Positions 24,893 to 34,374 of a stretch of 64,000 nt of DNA are shown one piece after another. The position numbers and the translations under genes are program-made. How positions within the stretch are numbered: the stretch's first letter is position 1; every line of letters begins with the position of its first letter. The DNA comes from Sphingobacteriales bacterium 46-32 (GTDB taxonomy: Bacteria; Bacteroidota; Bacteroidia; Chitinophagales; Chitinophagaceae), in NCBI GenBank assembly GCA_001898485.1, contig MKTY01000020.1, forward strand, positions 1,259,194-1,323,193, given 5' to 3'. The notes beneath the pieces are model-generated. The model worked only from the letters and a program-made list of their open reading frames with translations, was not told where the DNA came from and ran no database searches.

Positions 24893-25756
24893 ATGGTAAA
24901 AAAGTTTTCTCTAAGCACCCTGATAATTATCTGTTTACTGGCCACTGGCAACCGTGCTGCTGCACAGGACGCCATTGTACAGGAAGGGGAATTTGGCGTG
25001 GGTGTGGGTGCTGCCCATTATTTTGGTGATTTAAACACCCGAGGTCAACTCAACCGGCCCAAACTGGCGGCCACGGTCTTTTTCCGCAAAAATTTCAGCA
25101 ATTATGTGTCGGGCCGAATCGGTGCATCTTTTGCAAGGCTTGGCTACTCAGACGTTTATAATAGCAAAAATGAGTATATGCGTCGCCGCAACCTCAGCTT
25201 CAACAGCAATGTTTGGGAGCTGACCCTGCAGGGCGACTTCAACTTTTTCCGCTTTATGCCGGGCGAACCCGGCTATAATTTTACTCCGTACGTAACATTC
25301 GGTGTGGGTGTATTTAGTTATGATCCGTTTGCCTACCTCAATGGCGAAAAGATCTTTTTGCGCTCACTCGGCACCGAAGGCCAGGGCAGCAGCCTGTACC
25401 CCGACCGCAAACAGTATAGCAGTATGGCTATCAGTTTGCCGCTGGGTGTTGGTATCAAATACTCCTTAAACGAACGGATTAATATTGGTTTTGAGATTCT
25501 TCACCGGTTTACTAATACTGATTATCTGGATGATGTAAGCAAGACTTATGTAGATCCGTCTATTTTCCCCAATAACCCCAGCGATGGTAGTCCGTCTGTG
25601 GCCTACCTGCTCAGCGACCGCTCGTACGAACTGGGTGACCGTATTGGCATACCCGGGCGCCAGCGGGGCAATAGCCGCCAGAAAGATCAGTTTGTGACGG
25701 CCATGTTTCATGTCACCTTCAATCTGCAATCTTACCGCTGTCCTACGGCCAATTGA
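24893..25756 (+). CDS. DUF6089 outer-membrane beta-barrel protein
   Basis: 287-residue exported protein of unknown function. A signal peptide ends near RAAAQ. The mature protein starts EFGVGVGAAHYFGDLN, then alternates aromatic strands (PKLAATVFFRKNF, YNFTPYVTFGVGVFSY, MAISLPLGVGIKYSL, RINIGFEILHRFTNTDYLDDVS), the pattern of a small outer-membrane barrel. The family is nearly always placed between nadK and uppS in Bacteroidota, next to bamA, hinting at an envelope role. Start fixed by the signal peptide; a TTG further upstream is not needed. Confidence 0.87.
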   Translation: MVKKFSLSTLIIICLLATGNRAAAQDAIVQEGEFGVGVGAAHYFGDLNTRGQLNRPKLAATVFFRKNFSNYVSGRIGASFARLGYSDVYNSKNEYMRRRNLSFNSNVWELTLQGDFNFFRFMPGEPGYNFTPYVTFGVGVFSYDPFAYLNGEKIFLRSLGTEGQGSSLYPDRKQYSSMAISLPLGVGIKYSLNERINIGFEILHRFTNTDYLDDVSKTYVDPSIFPNNPSDGSPSVAYLLSDRSYELGDRIGIPGRQRGNSRQKDQFVTAMFHVTFNLQSYRCPTAN

Positions 25757-25808
25757 GCCACTGGCCGATATTTCCGGGGGCAAATCACCGGAATATAGCG
25801 AAATAAAA

Positions 25809-25816
25809 TACCTTTG
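25809..25816 (+). promoter_or_regulatory. Bacteroidota -7 box (TACCTTTG) of uppS
   Basis: Exact TAnnTTTG match ending 33 bases before ATG 25849; suggests an internal promoter for the uppS-bamA-ompH part of the cluster. Confidence 0.5.
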
Positions 25817-25848
25817 CTGCCCTGTAAAAAGGCCCGGAAAAGAAATGT

Positions 25849-26601
25849 ATGTCTTCGCTTCTCGAAAAAATTGATAAGGATCGTCTTCCCCGTCACATTG
25901 CCATCATTATGGATGGAAATGGGCGTTGGGCCAAAGAACAGGGCCAGGACCGGTTGTATGGTCATTATCATGGCGTTGAAAGCGTGCGCGATATCGTGGA
26001 GGGCTGTGCAGAACTGAAAATAGGGTATCTCACCCTGTATGCATTTTCTACAGAAAACTGGGATCGTCCGGAGTATGAAGTAATAGGGCTGATGGAGCTG
26101 CTGGTGACCACTATCCGTAAAGAAGTAGAAAGCCTGCATAAGAATAATATAAAGCTGCATGTGATCGGCGACATGAGCATGTTGCCGGAGTATGCACGGC
26201 AGGAGCTGAAGGAAGCGCTGGAGATCACCGCTGGCAATACCGGACTCAATCTTGTGATGGCACTCAGCTACAGTGGCCGCTGGGAACTGCTGAATGCGGT
26301 GAAAAATATTGCTTTTGAAGTTCGGGAAGGGAGACTGGCTGTAGAAGCAATTGACCAGGATACCCTGCAGCGGTTTCTATGCACCAGCAATTTCCCCGAT
26401 CCGGAACTGATGATCAGAACCAGTGGTGAATACCGGATCAGCAATTTCCTGTTGTACCAGCTGGCATATGCCGAGCTGTATTTTACACAGGTGCGCTGGC
26501 CCGATTTCCGGAAAGAAAATCTGTATGAAGCCATCCTGGATTACCAGAACCGGGAGCGGCGTTTTGGAAAAACCGGCGACCAGCTGCTCGAAACCAGCTG
26601 A
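25849..26601 (+). CDS. uppS: Isoprenyl transferase (undecaprenyl diphosphate synthase)
   Basis: Condenses isopentenyl diphosphate onto farnesyl diphosphate to make the C55 carrier for peptidoglycan and O-antigen. 250 residues, the usual size. Motifs: HIAIIMDGNGRWAKEQG with catalytic Asp22, GHYHGVESVR, LTLYAFSTENWDRP, MALSYSGRWE, and DPELMIRTSGEYRISNFLLYQLAYAEL near the C-terminus (substrate-binding arginines). An upstream overlapping start at 25814 is a different frame. Followed by bamA after about 195 bp. Confidence 0.96.
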   Translation: MSSLLEKIDKDRLPRHIAIIMDGNGRWAKEQGQDRLYGHYHGVESVRDIVEGCAELKIGYLTLYAFSTENWDRPEYEVIGLMELLVTTIRKEVESLHKNNIKLHVIGDMSMLPEYARQELKEALEITAGNTGLNLVMALSYSGRWELLNAVKNIAFEVREGRLAVEAIDQDTLQRFLCTSNFPDPELMIRTSGEYRISNFLLYQLAYAELYFTQVRWPDFRKENLYEAILDYQNRERRFGKTGDQLLETS

Positions 26602-26797
26602 CCCGTTTAAATGCCCTGATAGCAGCCACTGGCAACGGTTGCAATAGACAGGGCATCGGCGTGTTTTAACAAACACTTTCGATATTAACCGTTAATTTGC
26701 CGCCGCACACATTGGGTGTGGCCTTCGTATAATATACAGTAAACAAACTAATTGTGCTCCGCTTTTGCGGGAGGCCGACTGACTTGAACAAATAACC

Positions 26798-29533
26798 ATG
26801 CAACTAATTTTACGCCGGGCAGGAGCTCTTGTGATTTTGCTGATAGCAGTGGTGATGAACCTGCAGGCACAGGATACTATACCACCTACTACATCAGTGG
26901 ACCCCGCATTGCTGGAATGGGAAACGGCTACAACTCCGCGTGAGTTTATCATCAACGATGTATCTATAACCGGTATCCGCTACCTGGATACTTCTATCGT
27001 TTTATCTATTTCAGGTCTTCAGGCCGGTGATCGTTTCATGCACCCGGGCAGCGACATTTTTGCAAAAGCTATTAATAACCTGTGGCGTCAGAAATTGTTC
27101 TCTGGTGTGCAGATCTATGTTACCCGTATACAGGGCAACCGGATAAGTGTAGAGATCAGTGTGGAGGAGCGGGCACGCCTGGGTAGTTTCAAATTTATCG
27201 GCCCCAAAAAATCGGAAGCAGAAGAACTGCAGGGCAAGATAGGCCTGGCCAAGGGTACAATTATCACCGAAAACATCCGCCGCAATATCCGCGAGGTGAC
27301 GGTTAAGTTTTATCGCGATAAAGGATTTCAGAATGTGCGGGTGCTGATCGATGAAAAAACAGACCCCAACCTGGTCAACTCCAACTCCATTCTCATTTAT
27401 GTCAATAAAGGCCGGAAAGTAAAAATTGATGAAATTAACTTTTACGGCAATGAAACCGTTGACGGTCTCAAGCTCAAAAAGCAGCTGAAGGGTACAAAAG
27501 AAATGAGTAAGCTCACGCTGTATCCTTCCCGGTATACTAGCACCTACGGCGAAACACGCCGCATGAGCTTTAATGAATACATGAAAGACTGGGGCTTCCT
27601 GTCGCTGAGCAAAACCAAACAGGTACTCGATCCCTACTTCCGCTTCAAGCTGTTTACTTCTGCCAAATTCAATCCTACCAAGTACGAGGAAGACAAGCAG
27701 AAGCTGATTCAATACTACAACTCACTCGGCTATCGCGATGCGCAGGTGGTAATGGATACAGTGGTGACAGATACATCCAGCTCACGCCTGTATGTAGATA
27801 TTAAAGTGAATGAAGGCCGCAAATATTATTTCGGCAACATAACCTGGAAAGGAAATGCGAAATACAGCGACTCACTGCTTAATGTGGTATTGGGTATCCG
27901 CAAGGGCGATATATATAATGTAGACATCCTGAATAAACGCCTGGGTAAGGAAATGTCGCAGGATGGTGGTGATATCAGCGCCTTCTACCAGGACGATGGA
28001 TACCTGTTTTTCCGCGTAGAACCGGTGGAAACGGCGGTATACAATGATACCATCGATTTCGAGATCCGTATTACAGAAGGTCCGCAGGCGCGTATCAAGA
28101 ATGTAACTATTGCGGGCAACGAGCGCACCAAAGATCATGTGATCCGCCGCGAGCTGCGTACCATACCGGGCGATCTGTTTAACCGTTCTGAGCTTATCCG
28201 CTCTATACGCGAGCTGGGCAACCTGCAATACTTTAACCAGGAGACCATCAACCCTGGTGTGGTTCCCAATGCCGAAGACGGCACCGTAGACATCAACTGG
28301 AAGGTGGAGGAGAAGTCTTCTGACCAGCTGGAGCTTTCGGCCGGCTGGGGTGGCGGTATCGGTCTTACCGGTACACTGGGTGTTACCTTCAACAACTTTT
28401 CTATTAAGAATATCTGGAAAAAATCGGCCTGGGATCCATTGCCTACCGGTGATGGCCAGAAGCTGAGCCTTCGTTTGCAATCAAACGGACGCGCATTCCG
28501 CTCTTATAACTTCTCTTTTACTGAGCCCTGGCTGGGTGGTAAAAAACGTAATTCACTTACGATCGGATACAACAACAGTAAGTACTCCAATGCATACGAT
28601 TATCTGACTGGTCGTTTTGATAACGCCAAATCAGATACCAACTATCTGAAGGTAAATGGCTTCTCTATTGCACTGGGTAAACAATTGAAGTGGCCCGATG
28701 ACTATTTCAGCCTGGTATACTCGCTCAACTTTACGCAGTATAAGCGGATGAACTATGGCATCTTCCAGGGTGTGAGTGCTACAGGTGTATCGAACAACTT
28801 CAGCATGAAGCTGGCGTTGCAGCGTTCATCTGTATTCGATCCTATCTTCCCGCGCAGTGGTTCCAATATGGTAGCCAGTGTGCAGTTTACACCGCCTTAT
28901 TCATTATTTAATCCGGATCTGGTAGACTCGAAAGATCCCTATAAGAATCCTGAATACCATAAATGGCGTTTCAATGCCGAATGGTATGTGCCATTGGGTC
29001 GCCCCATGGGTGCAGATAAAAACCGTCAGTTTGTGTTGAAACTGGCAGCCAAGTATGGTTTCATGGGCCGTTACAATCACAAACTGGATTACTCGCCATT
29101 TGAACGATTCCAGGTGGGTGATGCGGGTCTGACTAACAACTTTGGTCTGCTCGGTTACGATATCGTGGCTCACCGCGGCTACCCTGTATACCAGACATCT
29201 GACCCTACGATCAATCCTGACCAGCAACAGGCCAGCCAGTTCTTTACTATATTTAATAAATATCAGCTTGAGCTGCGCTATCCGCTGGTTACTAACCCGG
29301 GTAGTACCATTTATGGTCTGGCATTCTTTGAAGCAGCCAATGGATGGTATAACTTTAAAGATTATAACCCCTTCCGTCTGCGTCGCAGTGCTGGTGTGGG
29401 TATGCGTTTCTTCCTGCCCATGTTTGGTCTGCTTGGCTTTGACTATGGTGTAGGCTTCGATCGTATTCAGCCTGGTCAGGGTCTGAAAAATGCATCAAGA
29501 TTTACCTTTATGCTGGGCTTTGAACCGGAATAA
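26798..29533 (+). CDS. bamA: Outer membrane protein assembly factor BamA
   Basis: Essential outer-membrane insertase of the BAM complex. 911 residues: signal peptide (ends near LQAQD), five POTRA-type domains over about residues 45-480 (for example EFIINDVSITGIRYLDTS, GRKVKIDEINFYGNETVDG, GRKYYFGNITWKGNAKYSD, GPQARIKNVTIAGNERTKDHVIRREL), then a 16-strand Omp85 barrel. The barrel contains VEEKSSDQLELSAGWGGGIGLTGTLGVTF and ends with RFTFMLGFEPE. Longer than Proteobacterial BamA, typical of Bacteroidota. It is followed after 3-30 bp by two OmpH-type chaperone genes, matching their role in delivering barrel proteins to BamA. Confidence 0.96.
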   Translation: MQLILRRAGALVILLIAVVMNLQAQDTIPPTTSVDPALLEWETATTPREFIINDVSITGIRYLDTSIVLSISGLQAGDRFMHPGSDIFAKAINNLWRQKLFSGVQIYVTRIQGNRISVEISVEERARLGSFKFIGPKKSEAEELQGKIGLAKGTIITENIRRNIREVTVKFYRDKGFQNVRVLIDEKTDPNLVNSNSILIYVNKGRKVKIDEINFYGNETVDGLKLKKQLKGTKEMSKLTLYPSRYTSTYGETRRMSFNEYMKDWGFLSLSKTKQVLDPYFRFKLFTSAKFNPTKYEEDKQKLIQYYNSLGYRDAQVVMDTVVTDTSSSRLYVDIKVNEGRKYYFGNITWKGNAKYSDSLLNVVLGIRKGDIYNVDILNKRLGKEMSQDGGDISAFYQDDGYLFFRVEPVETAVYNDTIDFEIRITEGPQARIKNVTIAGNERTKDHVIRRELRTIPGDLFNRSELIRSIRELGNLQYFNQETINPGVVPNAEDGTVDINWKVEEKSSDQLELSAGWGGGIGLTGTLGVTFNNFSIKNIWKKSAWDPLPTGDGQKLSLRLQSNGRAFRSYNFSFTEPWLGGKKRNSLTIGYNNSKYSNAYDYLTGRFDNAKSDTNYLKVNGFSIALGKQLKWPDDYFSLVYSLNFTQYKRMNYGIFQGVSATGVSNNFSMKLALQRSSVFDPIFPRSGSNMVASVQFTPPYSLFNPDLVDSKDPYKNPEYHKWRFNAEWYVPLGRPMGADKNRQFVLKLAAKYGFMGRYNHKLDYSPFERFQVGDAGLTNNFGLLGYDIVAHRGYPVYQTSDPTINPDQQQASQFFTIFNKYQLELRYPLVTNPGSTIYGLAFFEAANGWYNFKDYNPFRLRRSAGVGMRFFLPMFGLLGFDYGVGFDRIQPGQGLKNASRFTFMLGFEPE

Positions 29534-29563
29534 TAGTTGATTGCGCCACAAAAAACTCCTTAT

Positions 29564-30079
29564 ATGAAGAAGATTCTTTTACTGACCCTGGTATCTGTAC
29601 TGCTGGCCGGCAGTACAATGGCTCAGAAATATGCCATTATCGATACCCGTTATATTCTGGATAAAATGCCCGAATACAAAACGGCTCAAAAACAGCTGGA
29701 TGATATTGCTGCCGACTGGCAAAAAGATATCGATACCCGCCAGGCTGCCCTCGATAAAATGTATAAGGACTACGATGCAGAAGAGGTGATGCTGAGTGAG
29801 GATTTGAAGAAAAAACGTCAGGATCAGCTTTTCTTAAAAGAAAAAGAAGTGCGCGATCTGCAACGTCAACGATTTGGTTTCGAAGGAGATCTGTTCAAAA
29901 AAAGACAGGAACTCATCAAGCCCGTACAGGACCGCGTATACAACGCCGTACAGAAAATTGCCACCCAGCGGGGCTACGATTTTGTGCTCGATAAAAGTGA
30001 GGGAATTACCATTATATTTGCCGACCCCAAACTGGACAAAAGTGAGGATGTGTTGCGCGAACTGGGAATCCGTAACTAA
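29564..30079 (+). CDS. OmpH/Skp family periplasmic chaperone (first)
   Basis: 171-residue periplasmic protein that likely holds unfolded outer-membrane proteins, as Skp does. A signal peptide ends near STMAQ, then KYAIIDTRYILDKMPEYKTAQKQLDDIAADW, a long charged coiled coil to residue 120, and a C-terminal strand region RGYDFVLDKSEGITIIFADPKLDKSEDVL. ATG 29564 is chosen because the frame upstream (TTG 29537) would displace the signal peptide. The start is 30 bp after bamA. A divergent paralogue follows. Confidence 0.92.
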   Translation: MKKILLLTLVSVLLAGSTMAQKYAIIDTRYILDKMPEYKTAQKQLDDIAADWQKDIDTRQAALDKMYKDYDAEEVMLSEDLKKKRQDQLFLKEKEVRDLQRQRFGFEGDLFKKRQELIKPVQDRVYNAVQKIATQRGYDFVLDKSEGITIIFADPKLDKSEDVLRELGIRN

Positions 30080-30198
30080 GACTGGTTCAGCAGGGGCAAA
30101 TGTTAAAGAAAACAGAACAAGCAACTAATCCCAGACAAAACGACTCTTATATTCAAAAATTGACAAAACCTCTCCGGAGGGACAAAAGACAGCAACTC

Positions 30199-30726
30199 AT
30201 GAAAAAATTGAAAGTATTAGTAGTAGCGGCTTTCCTGGTTATGGCAGCTAATGAATCAATGGCCCAGGTAAAAATCGCTTATCTCAGCCTGGATCAGGTA
30301 GTAGGTCTGATGCCTGGTACTGCCAAAATTGATTCTCTGCTCGGACGCTATGATATGGACTCTATTCAACCTGAGTACAATACCCTGGTGACCAACTATA
30401 AATTTAAGGACAGCCTGTATCGTGATACCGTACGTACTCCCAAAGCAGTGCGCGATGAGATCGCAAAAGAGCTGGCTAACTATATTTATCAGATTCAGAA
30501 CTGGGATCAGATTCGTGAGCAGGTGCTGCAAGCCAAACAACAGGAATACCTGGCCCCTATCTACAAAGAAGTAATGGATGCTGTAAGAGCCGTATCAAAA
30601 GAAAAGGGATACAGCCATGTGTTGAGCCGCGAATCGCTAATTGTAATGCCTGACGCTGATAATATAACACAGGCGGTTATGACTAAGTTGAAACTAAAAG
30701 CACCAACGGCACCCGGTCGACCCTGA
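30199..30726 (+). CDS. OmpH/Skp family periplasmic chaperone (second)
   Basis: 175-residue paralogue of the preceding gene. From ATG 30199 the signal peptide ends near ESMAQ, followed by VKIAYLSLDQVVGLMPGTAKIDSLL and a helical region. Its coiled coil is less regular than in the first copy, but the C-terminal KEKGYSHVLSRESLIVMPDADNITQAVM pattern is typical. The frame extends to 30100, which would add a non-export leader. Two OmpH copies after bamA is the normal Bacteroidota arrangement and may reflect hetero-oligomers or different clients. Confidence 0.9.
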   Translation: MKKLKVLVVAAFLVMAANESMAQVKIAYLSLDQVVGLMPGTAKIDSLLGRYDMDSIQPEYNTLVTNYKFKDSLYRDTVRTPKAVRDEIAKELANYIYQIQNWDQIREQVLQAKQQEYLAPIYKEVMDAVRAVSKEKGYSHVLSRESLIVMPDADNITQAVMTKLKLKAPTAPGRP

Positions 30727-30748
30727 TAATAACTCGTTTAAATAAATG

Positions 30749-30785
30749 AAAATAAGCCCTGGCATTTGCCGGGGCTTATTTTTTA
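30749..30785 (+). terminator. Intrinsic terminator of the bamA-ompH cluster
   Basis: AATAAGCCCTGGCA pairs with CCGGGGCTTATT-type sequence (one mismatch) around a TTTG loop, followed by a T tract. Confidence 0.85.
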
Positions 30786-30848
30786 CCGTCATCAGGGTAT
30801 ATACCGCCATCAGTCAGCAGAGTATCTTGGCTGCAAAATTGAACCGCT

Positions 30849-32684
30849 ATGAAACCCCTATTTTCGTTGCTGCTGATAATGCTGTTACCTCTGCTGGCTG
30901 TATGCCAGATTGATGCGGCCAATAAATGTTATGATGAGAAAAATTATGAATGTGCCGTCAATAATTATAAGGCGGCTATAGCAGCACGCAGCTACAATGA
31001 AAAGGACTTTGCCACTATTAAATTCAGGATTGGTTTTGGGTATTCCAAACTGGAGCGTTTTGGCGAAGCCGTGGCTCCTCTTATAGAAGCGATCACATCG
31101 AAACCCGACCTGAAGGCAGCTTACTGGGAACTGGCTTACTGCTATTATTCGCTGAAAGAGTATACCAAATCGGCCGACTACTACAGTAAGGCCGCAGAGT
31201 ATTATAAGTCAGATACCGCTTCATTAAAGCGGATACAGTACTGGCGGGGCCGGGCATTGAGTCAGGCTAAAAATTTCAAAGAGGCAATTACCGCATATAA
31301 GGCAGCAATAGCCATCGACAGCACACAGAGCGACTATTATGCCTCGCTGGGTGATGCCAACTATAACCAGGCATTGTATATAGATGCCTGTACCGCATAC
31401 GAAAAAAGTGTAGCTCTTGGCAGCAGCAGCAAATCAGCCATGGCGGCGCGTAATTACTGGCTGGGGCAGAGCTATAATAATTTATACAAACGCCCGGAGG
31501 CATTAAAGGCCTATCAGCAGTCATTGGAGTTTGACCCCGCTTATAAATGGTCGCACTGGGGTATTGCCGGTGTTTATTATAACCAGGCAAAATGGAAAGA
31601 TGCCGTTGGTAAGTATACACAAACGCTCACCTATTTCAATGACGATACGGCTTCTCAGAAGAGTATTTACTACTGGCGAGCCCGCTGCTATTTTGATCTG
31701 AAGGATTATGCTAAAGCTTCTGCCGACCTTGATCAGGCATTGAAGATTGACCCTGCTTACGGTTCGGCCTACTGGGAGAAGGGATTAATTGCCCGTACGC
31801 AAAAAAAATTCAAAGAAGCCATACCGTTTTATACCAGGGCAATTGAATTAACTGGCGGGCAGGCAACCTCGCTGAGCGACCTGCATTATGCACGAGGTCT
31901 TTGTTATCTGTCACTGAAAGACAGTACAAAAGCAGAAAAGGATTTCGAACAGGCAGTTGGTTTTGACGAGTTCAATATCGAAGCCAATATAGAGTTGGGA
32001 CATCTTGCATTTGCCCGTAAGGATTACAATGCAGCCAGACTGTACTTTGAGTATAATGCCGATGAACTTTTCATAGGGGACTCAACAGAGTTTTCGCGCA
32101 TCTATTTTCATAAAGGTCTGGCCAATTATATGAGCGGTGATAACTATTTCTATACTGCCAAAGAAGATTTCCTGACCAGTATTGGCTACGACTCAACCAA
32201 TAGGGAAGCCCATCGCTGGCTTGGTGATGCATATTACCGGCAGCAGTATTATGCACTGGCCGAAAAAGAAATGAATAAATGTGTGGTGCTGTATAAGAAC
32301 GTTAAAGACAGTTTGGCCAACATCTATCTTTACCGGGGTATGGCACGCTATCAGCAAAAAAAATATAAGGAAGCCCTGGCAGATTATGAGCAGGCAGATA
32401 AACTGGCTCCGTTTAAACAGGCAGACCAGGTAAAGCTGATGGGGCAAATGGCGTTTGAGATAAAAGACTATAATAAGGCGATAAACCTTTTTACCCGGCT
32501 GGGTACCTTCTATAAACCTGCTCAAAAAGACGGACTGGTCTTTGTGCATTTTGCCCGTGGGCGTTGCTATCAGGAGTTGAAGAAGAAAAAGGAGGCTGTG
32601 GATGATTTGAAGAAAGCACTGGAGTTTAGTCCCGGAAATGCCGAGGTTACTACCTGGTTGCGAAAGGCGGAAGCGCTGGATTAG
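30849..32684 (+). CDS. Secreted tetratricopeptide-repeat protein
   Basis: 611-residue exported protein built almost entirely of TPR units (a dozen or more 34-36-residue helix-turn-helix repeats). A signal peptide ends near LAVCQ. Examples: AYWELAYCYYSLKEYTKSADYYSKAAEYY, AYKWSHWGIAGVYYNQAKWKDAVGKYTQTL and SAYWEKGLIARTQKKFKEAIPFYTRAIEL, each split by its turn. No other domain is visible. Such proteins mediate protein contacts in the periplasm; the partner is unknown. It is a single gene between a strong terminator and murI. Confidence 0.88.
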   Translation: MKPLFSLLLIMLLPLLAVCQIDAANKCYDEKNYECAVNNYKAAIAARSYNEKDFATIKFRIGFGYSKLERFGEAVAPLIEAITSKPDLKAAYWELAYCYYSLKEYTKSADYYSKAAEYYKSDTASLKRIQYWRGRALSQAKNFKEAITAYKAAIAIDSTQSDYYASLGDANYNQALYIDACTAYEKSVALGSSSKSAMAARNYWLGQSYNNLYKRPEALKAYQQSLEFDPAYKWSHWGIAGVYYNQAKWKDAVGKYTQTLTYFNDDTASQKSIYYWRARCYFDLKDYAKASADLDQALKIDPAYGSAYWEKGLIARTQKKFKEAIPFYTRAIELTGGQATSLSDLHYARGLCYLSLKDSTKAEKDFEQAVGFDEFNIEANIELGHLAFARKDYNAARLYFEYNADELFIGDSTEFSRIYFHKGLANYMSGDNYFYTAKEDFLTSIGYDSTNREAHRWLGDAYYRQQYYALAEKEMNKCVVLYKNVKDSLANIYLYRGMARYQQKKYKEALADYEQADKLAPFKQADQVKLMGQMAFEIKDYNKAINLFTRLGTFYKPAQKDGLVFVHFARGRCYQELKKKKEAVDDLKKALEFSPGNAEVTTWLRKAEALD

Positions 32685-32714
32685 CTCTTCTGGACCTGAT
32701 TAGACCGGGCGGCT

Positions 32715-32722
32715 TACATTTG
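32715..32722 (+). promoter_or_regulatory. Bacteroidota -7 box (TACATTTG), predicted leaderless start of murI
   Basis: TACATTTG ends exactly five bases before the murI ATG, the usual distance to +1, so the mRNA should start at or next to the A of the start codon. Confidence 0.55.
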
Positions 32723-32726
32723 CAGT

Positions 32727-33554
32727 ATGTCTGCAAAAAGTCCCATTGGTGTATTTGACTCCGGCTATGGCGGTCTTACCGTTTTAAAAGAGATTGTGGC
32801 CAGGCTGCCGCAGTATGATTATCTGTACCTCGGCGATAATGCCCGTGCCCCCTATGGTAATCGTTCGTTTGAAACGGTATACCAGTATACCCTGCAATGC
32901 GTGGAATGGTTTTTTGAACAGGGTTGCAGCCTGGTAATCCTGGCCTGCAATACCGCCTCGGCCAAGGCACTGCGCACCATTCAGCAAAAAGATTTGCCCC
33001 GGCTGGCGCCTCATAAGCGCGTGCTGGGAGTAATACGTCCCACTACAGAGGTGATTGGCAATTACTCAGAATCAAGACAGGTAGGCATACTGGCCACGGT
33101 GGGTACGGTGGCCTCACTTTCCTATCCTGTAGAGATCGGTAAGTTTTTTCCCGATATAAAAGTATACCAGGAGGCATGTCCAATGTGGGTGCCGCTGATT
33201 GAAAACAATGAGCAGGACAGCCATGGTGCGGACTATTTTGTAAAGAAAAATCTGCATCAGTTGCTGGAAAAGGGGCCACTGATCGATGTGGCCTTACTGG
33301 CCTGCACACATTATCCTTTGATGAAAGAAAAGATCAGGGAACACCTGCCGGTGCCGGTAAAATTGCTTTCGCAGGGTGAGATAGTAGCCACCAGCCTGGC
33401 CGATTATCTGCAGCGGCATCCGGAAATAGAACAGGCCTGCAGCCGCGAAGGCAAAAGGCATTTTTATACCACTGATTCGACCGAAGATTTTGATAATCAT
33501 GCCACCCGCTTTTTTGGCGAAGCCGTACAATCCTCGCACCTGGATTTGAGCTAA
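32727..33554 (+). CDS. murI: Glutamate racemase
   Basis: Converts L- to D-glutamate for peptidoglycan stem peptides, cytosolic and cofactor-independent. 275 residues. The two catalytic cysteines lie in VILACNTASAKAL (Cys74) and ALLACTHYPLM (about residue 190). Other family marks are IGVFDSGYGGLTVLKEI, YLGDNARAPYGNRS and the GILATVGTVAS segment. Start codon follows the -7 box by five bases. Confidence 0.96.
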   Translation: MSAKSPIGVFDSGYGGLTVLKEIVARLPQYDYLYLGDNARAPYGNRSFETVYQYTLQCVEWFFEQGCSLVILACNTASAKALRTIQQKDLPRLAPHKRVLGVIRPTTEVIGNYSESRQVGILATVGTVASLSYPVEIGKFFPDIKVYQEACPMWVPLIENNEQDSHGADYFVKKNLHQLLEKGPLIDVALLACTHYPLMKEKIREHLPVPVKLLSQGEIVATSLADYLQRHPEIEQACSREGKRHFYTTDSTEDFDNHATRFFGEAVQSSHLDLS

Positions 33555-33634
33555 ACTTACACTGATAATCAGAATCTTACAAGGGAGCTATAAAAATAAT
33601 CGGCATTTCATATGTAGTTGTGAGCGGCAAGTAT

Positions 33635-33642
33635 TACCTTTG
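33635..33642 (+). promoter_or_regulatory. Bacteroidota -7 box (TACCTTTG) of rpmH
   Basis: Exact TAnnTTTG match 130 bp before rpmH. The intervening leader is GC-rich and contains CTGCAG-N7-CTGCAG, so it may fold; whether it regulates the ribosomal operon is not known. Confidence 0.45.
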
Positions 33643-33771
33643 CCGTCCTTTCACAAACCGGTGGGTGTGGTGACCCGCGGGTGCGAAATGAAACCAGGCT
33701 CCGTTCTCCCGGGCCAAATTTTCAACAACTGCAGGCAGAATCTGCAGACAAAAGTGAAAAAGTAAAAGATT

Positions 33772-33927
33772 ATGAAACGTACATTTCAACCGCATCGTCG
33801 TCGTCGCAAAACCGTGCACGGATTCCGTAAACGTATGCAAACTGCCAATGGCCGTAAAGTACTGGCCAGCCGCCGTGCGAAAGGCCGTAAGAAACTGACT
33901 GTTTCTGACGAGCGCAAATTAAAATAA
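33772..33927 (+). CDS. rpmH: 50S ribosomal protein L34
   Basis: 51-residue, very basic ribosomal protein. The sequence has the invariant [18 protein letters not shown] start and [19 protein letters not shown] core of L34. A few residues longer than most L34 proteins because of a TVSDERKLK tail. It heads rpmH-rnpA-yidD, an order conserved across bacteria, but the usual dnaA neighbour is not in the window. A terminator-like hairpin sits between rpmH and rnpA. Confidence 0.97.
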   Translation: MKRTFQPHRRRRKTVHGFRKRMQTANGRKVLASRRAKGRKKLTVSDERKLK

Positions 33928-33952
33928 GCCTTACAGGTATTCTATATTTTTG

Positions 33953-33979
33953 AGCTCCGGCAAAGCCGGAGCTTTTTTT
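33953..33979 (+). terminator. Intrinsic terminator between rpmH and rnpA
   Basis: AGCTCCGGC and GCCGGAGCT form a perfect 9-bp stem with a 3-nt loop followed by seven Ts. It should lower rnpA/yidD expression relative to L34, a difference in dosage that makes sense. Confidence 0.85.
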
Positions 33980-33987
33980 GTGATACC

Positions 33988-34374
33988 ATGTCCAAACGAT
34001 TTACTTTAGGAAAGCAGGAACGGCTTAAAAGCCGCAAGCTGATGGAGACCCTTTTCAAACAGGGTAAGAGCTTTGTGCTGCCGCCATTTCGGGTATATCA
34101 TTATAACCGTTCTGCCACTGCCAGTGCTCCTCTTCAGTTTGGGGTGGGCGTTTCGTCGCGCCATTTTAAAAAAGCTGTTGACCGCAACCGTATTAAGCGA
34201 TTGATAAGGGAGGCCTGGCGTTTGCAAAAACCTGCTCCTGATCCCAACAAGCCGCCGCTACAGGTGTTTATCATTTATACGGGAAAAGAACTGCCCGGTT
34301 TTGCCGAAGTAAGCAAGCGTATGCAGCAGGTTATAATCCGTATTCAACAGATCTATCAAACCACACAATCGTGA
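33988..34374 (+). CDS. rnpA: Ribonuclease P protein component
   Basis: Protein subunit of RNase P that helps the RNA component cleave 5' leaders from pre-tRNAs. 128 residues. [25 protein letters not shown] near the start, the basic RNR motif in [16 protein letters not shown] (about residues 66-81) and [10 protein letters not shown] are diagnostic. Its stop overlaps the GTG start of yidD by four bases, indicating translational coupling. Confidence 0.95.
   Translation: MSKRFTLGKQERLKSRKLMETLFKQGKSFVLPPFRVYHYNRSATASAPLQFGVGVSSRHFKKAVDRNRIKRLIREAWRLQKPAPDPNKPPLQVFIIYTGKELPGFAEVSKRMQQVIIRIQQIYQTTQS

Noticed and set aside
27011..27712. 233-codon minus-strand ORF inside bamA
   Set aside because: It is antisense to conserved POTRA coding sequence and resembles no family; a composition artefact.
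33555..33771. A second gene or riboswitch upstream of rpmH
   Set aside because: Some pairing is visible but matches no riboswitch class I recognise; only a promoter and leader are claimed.
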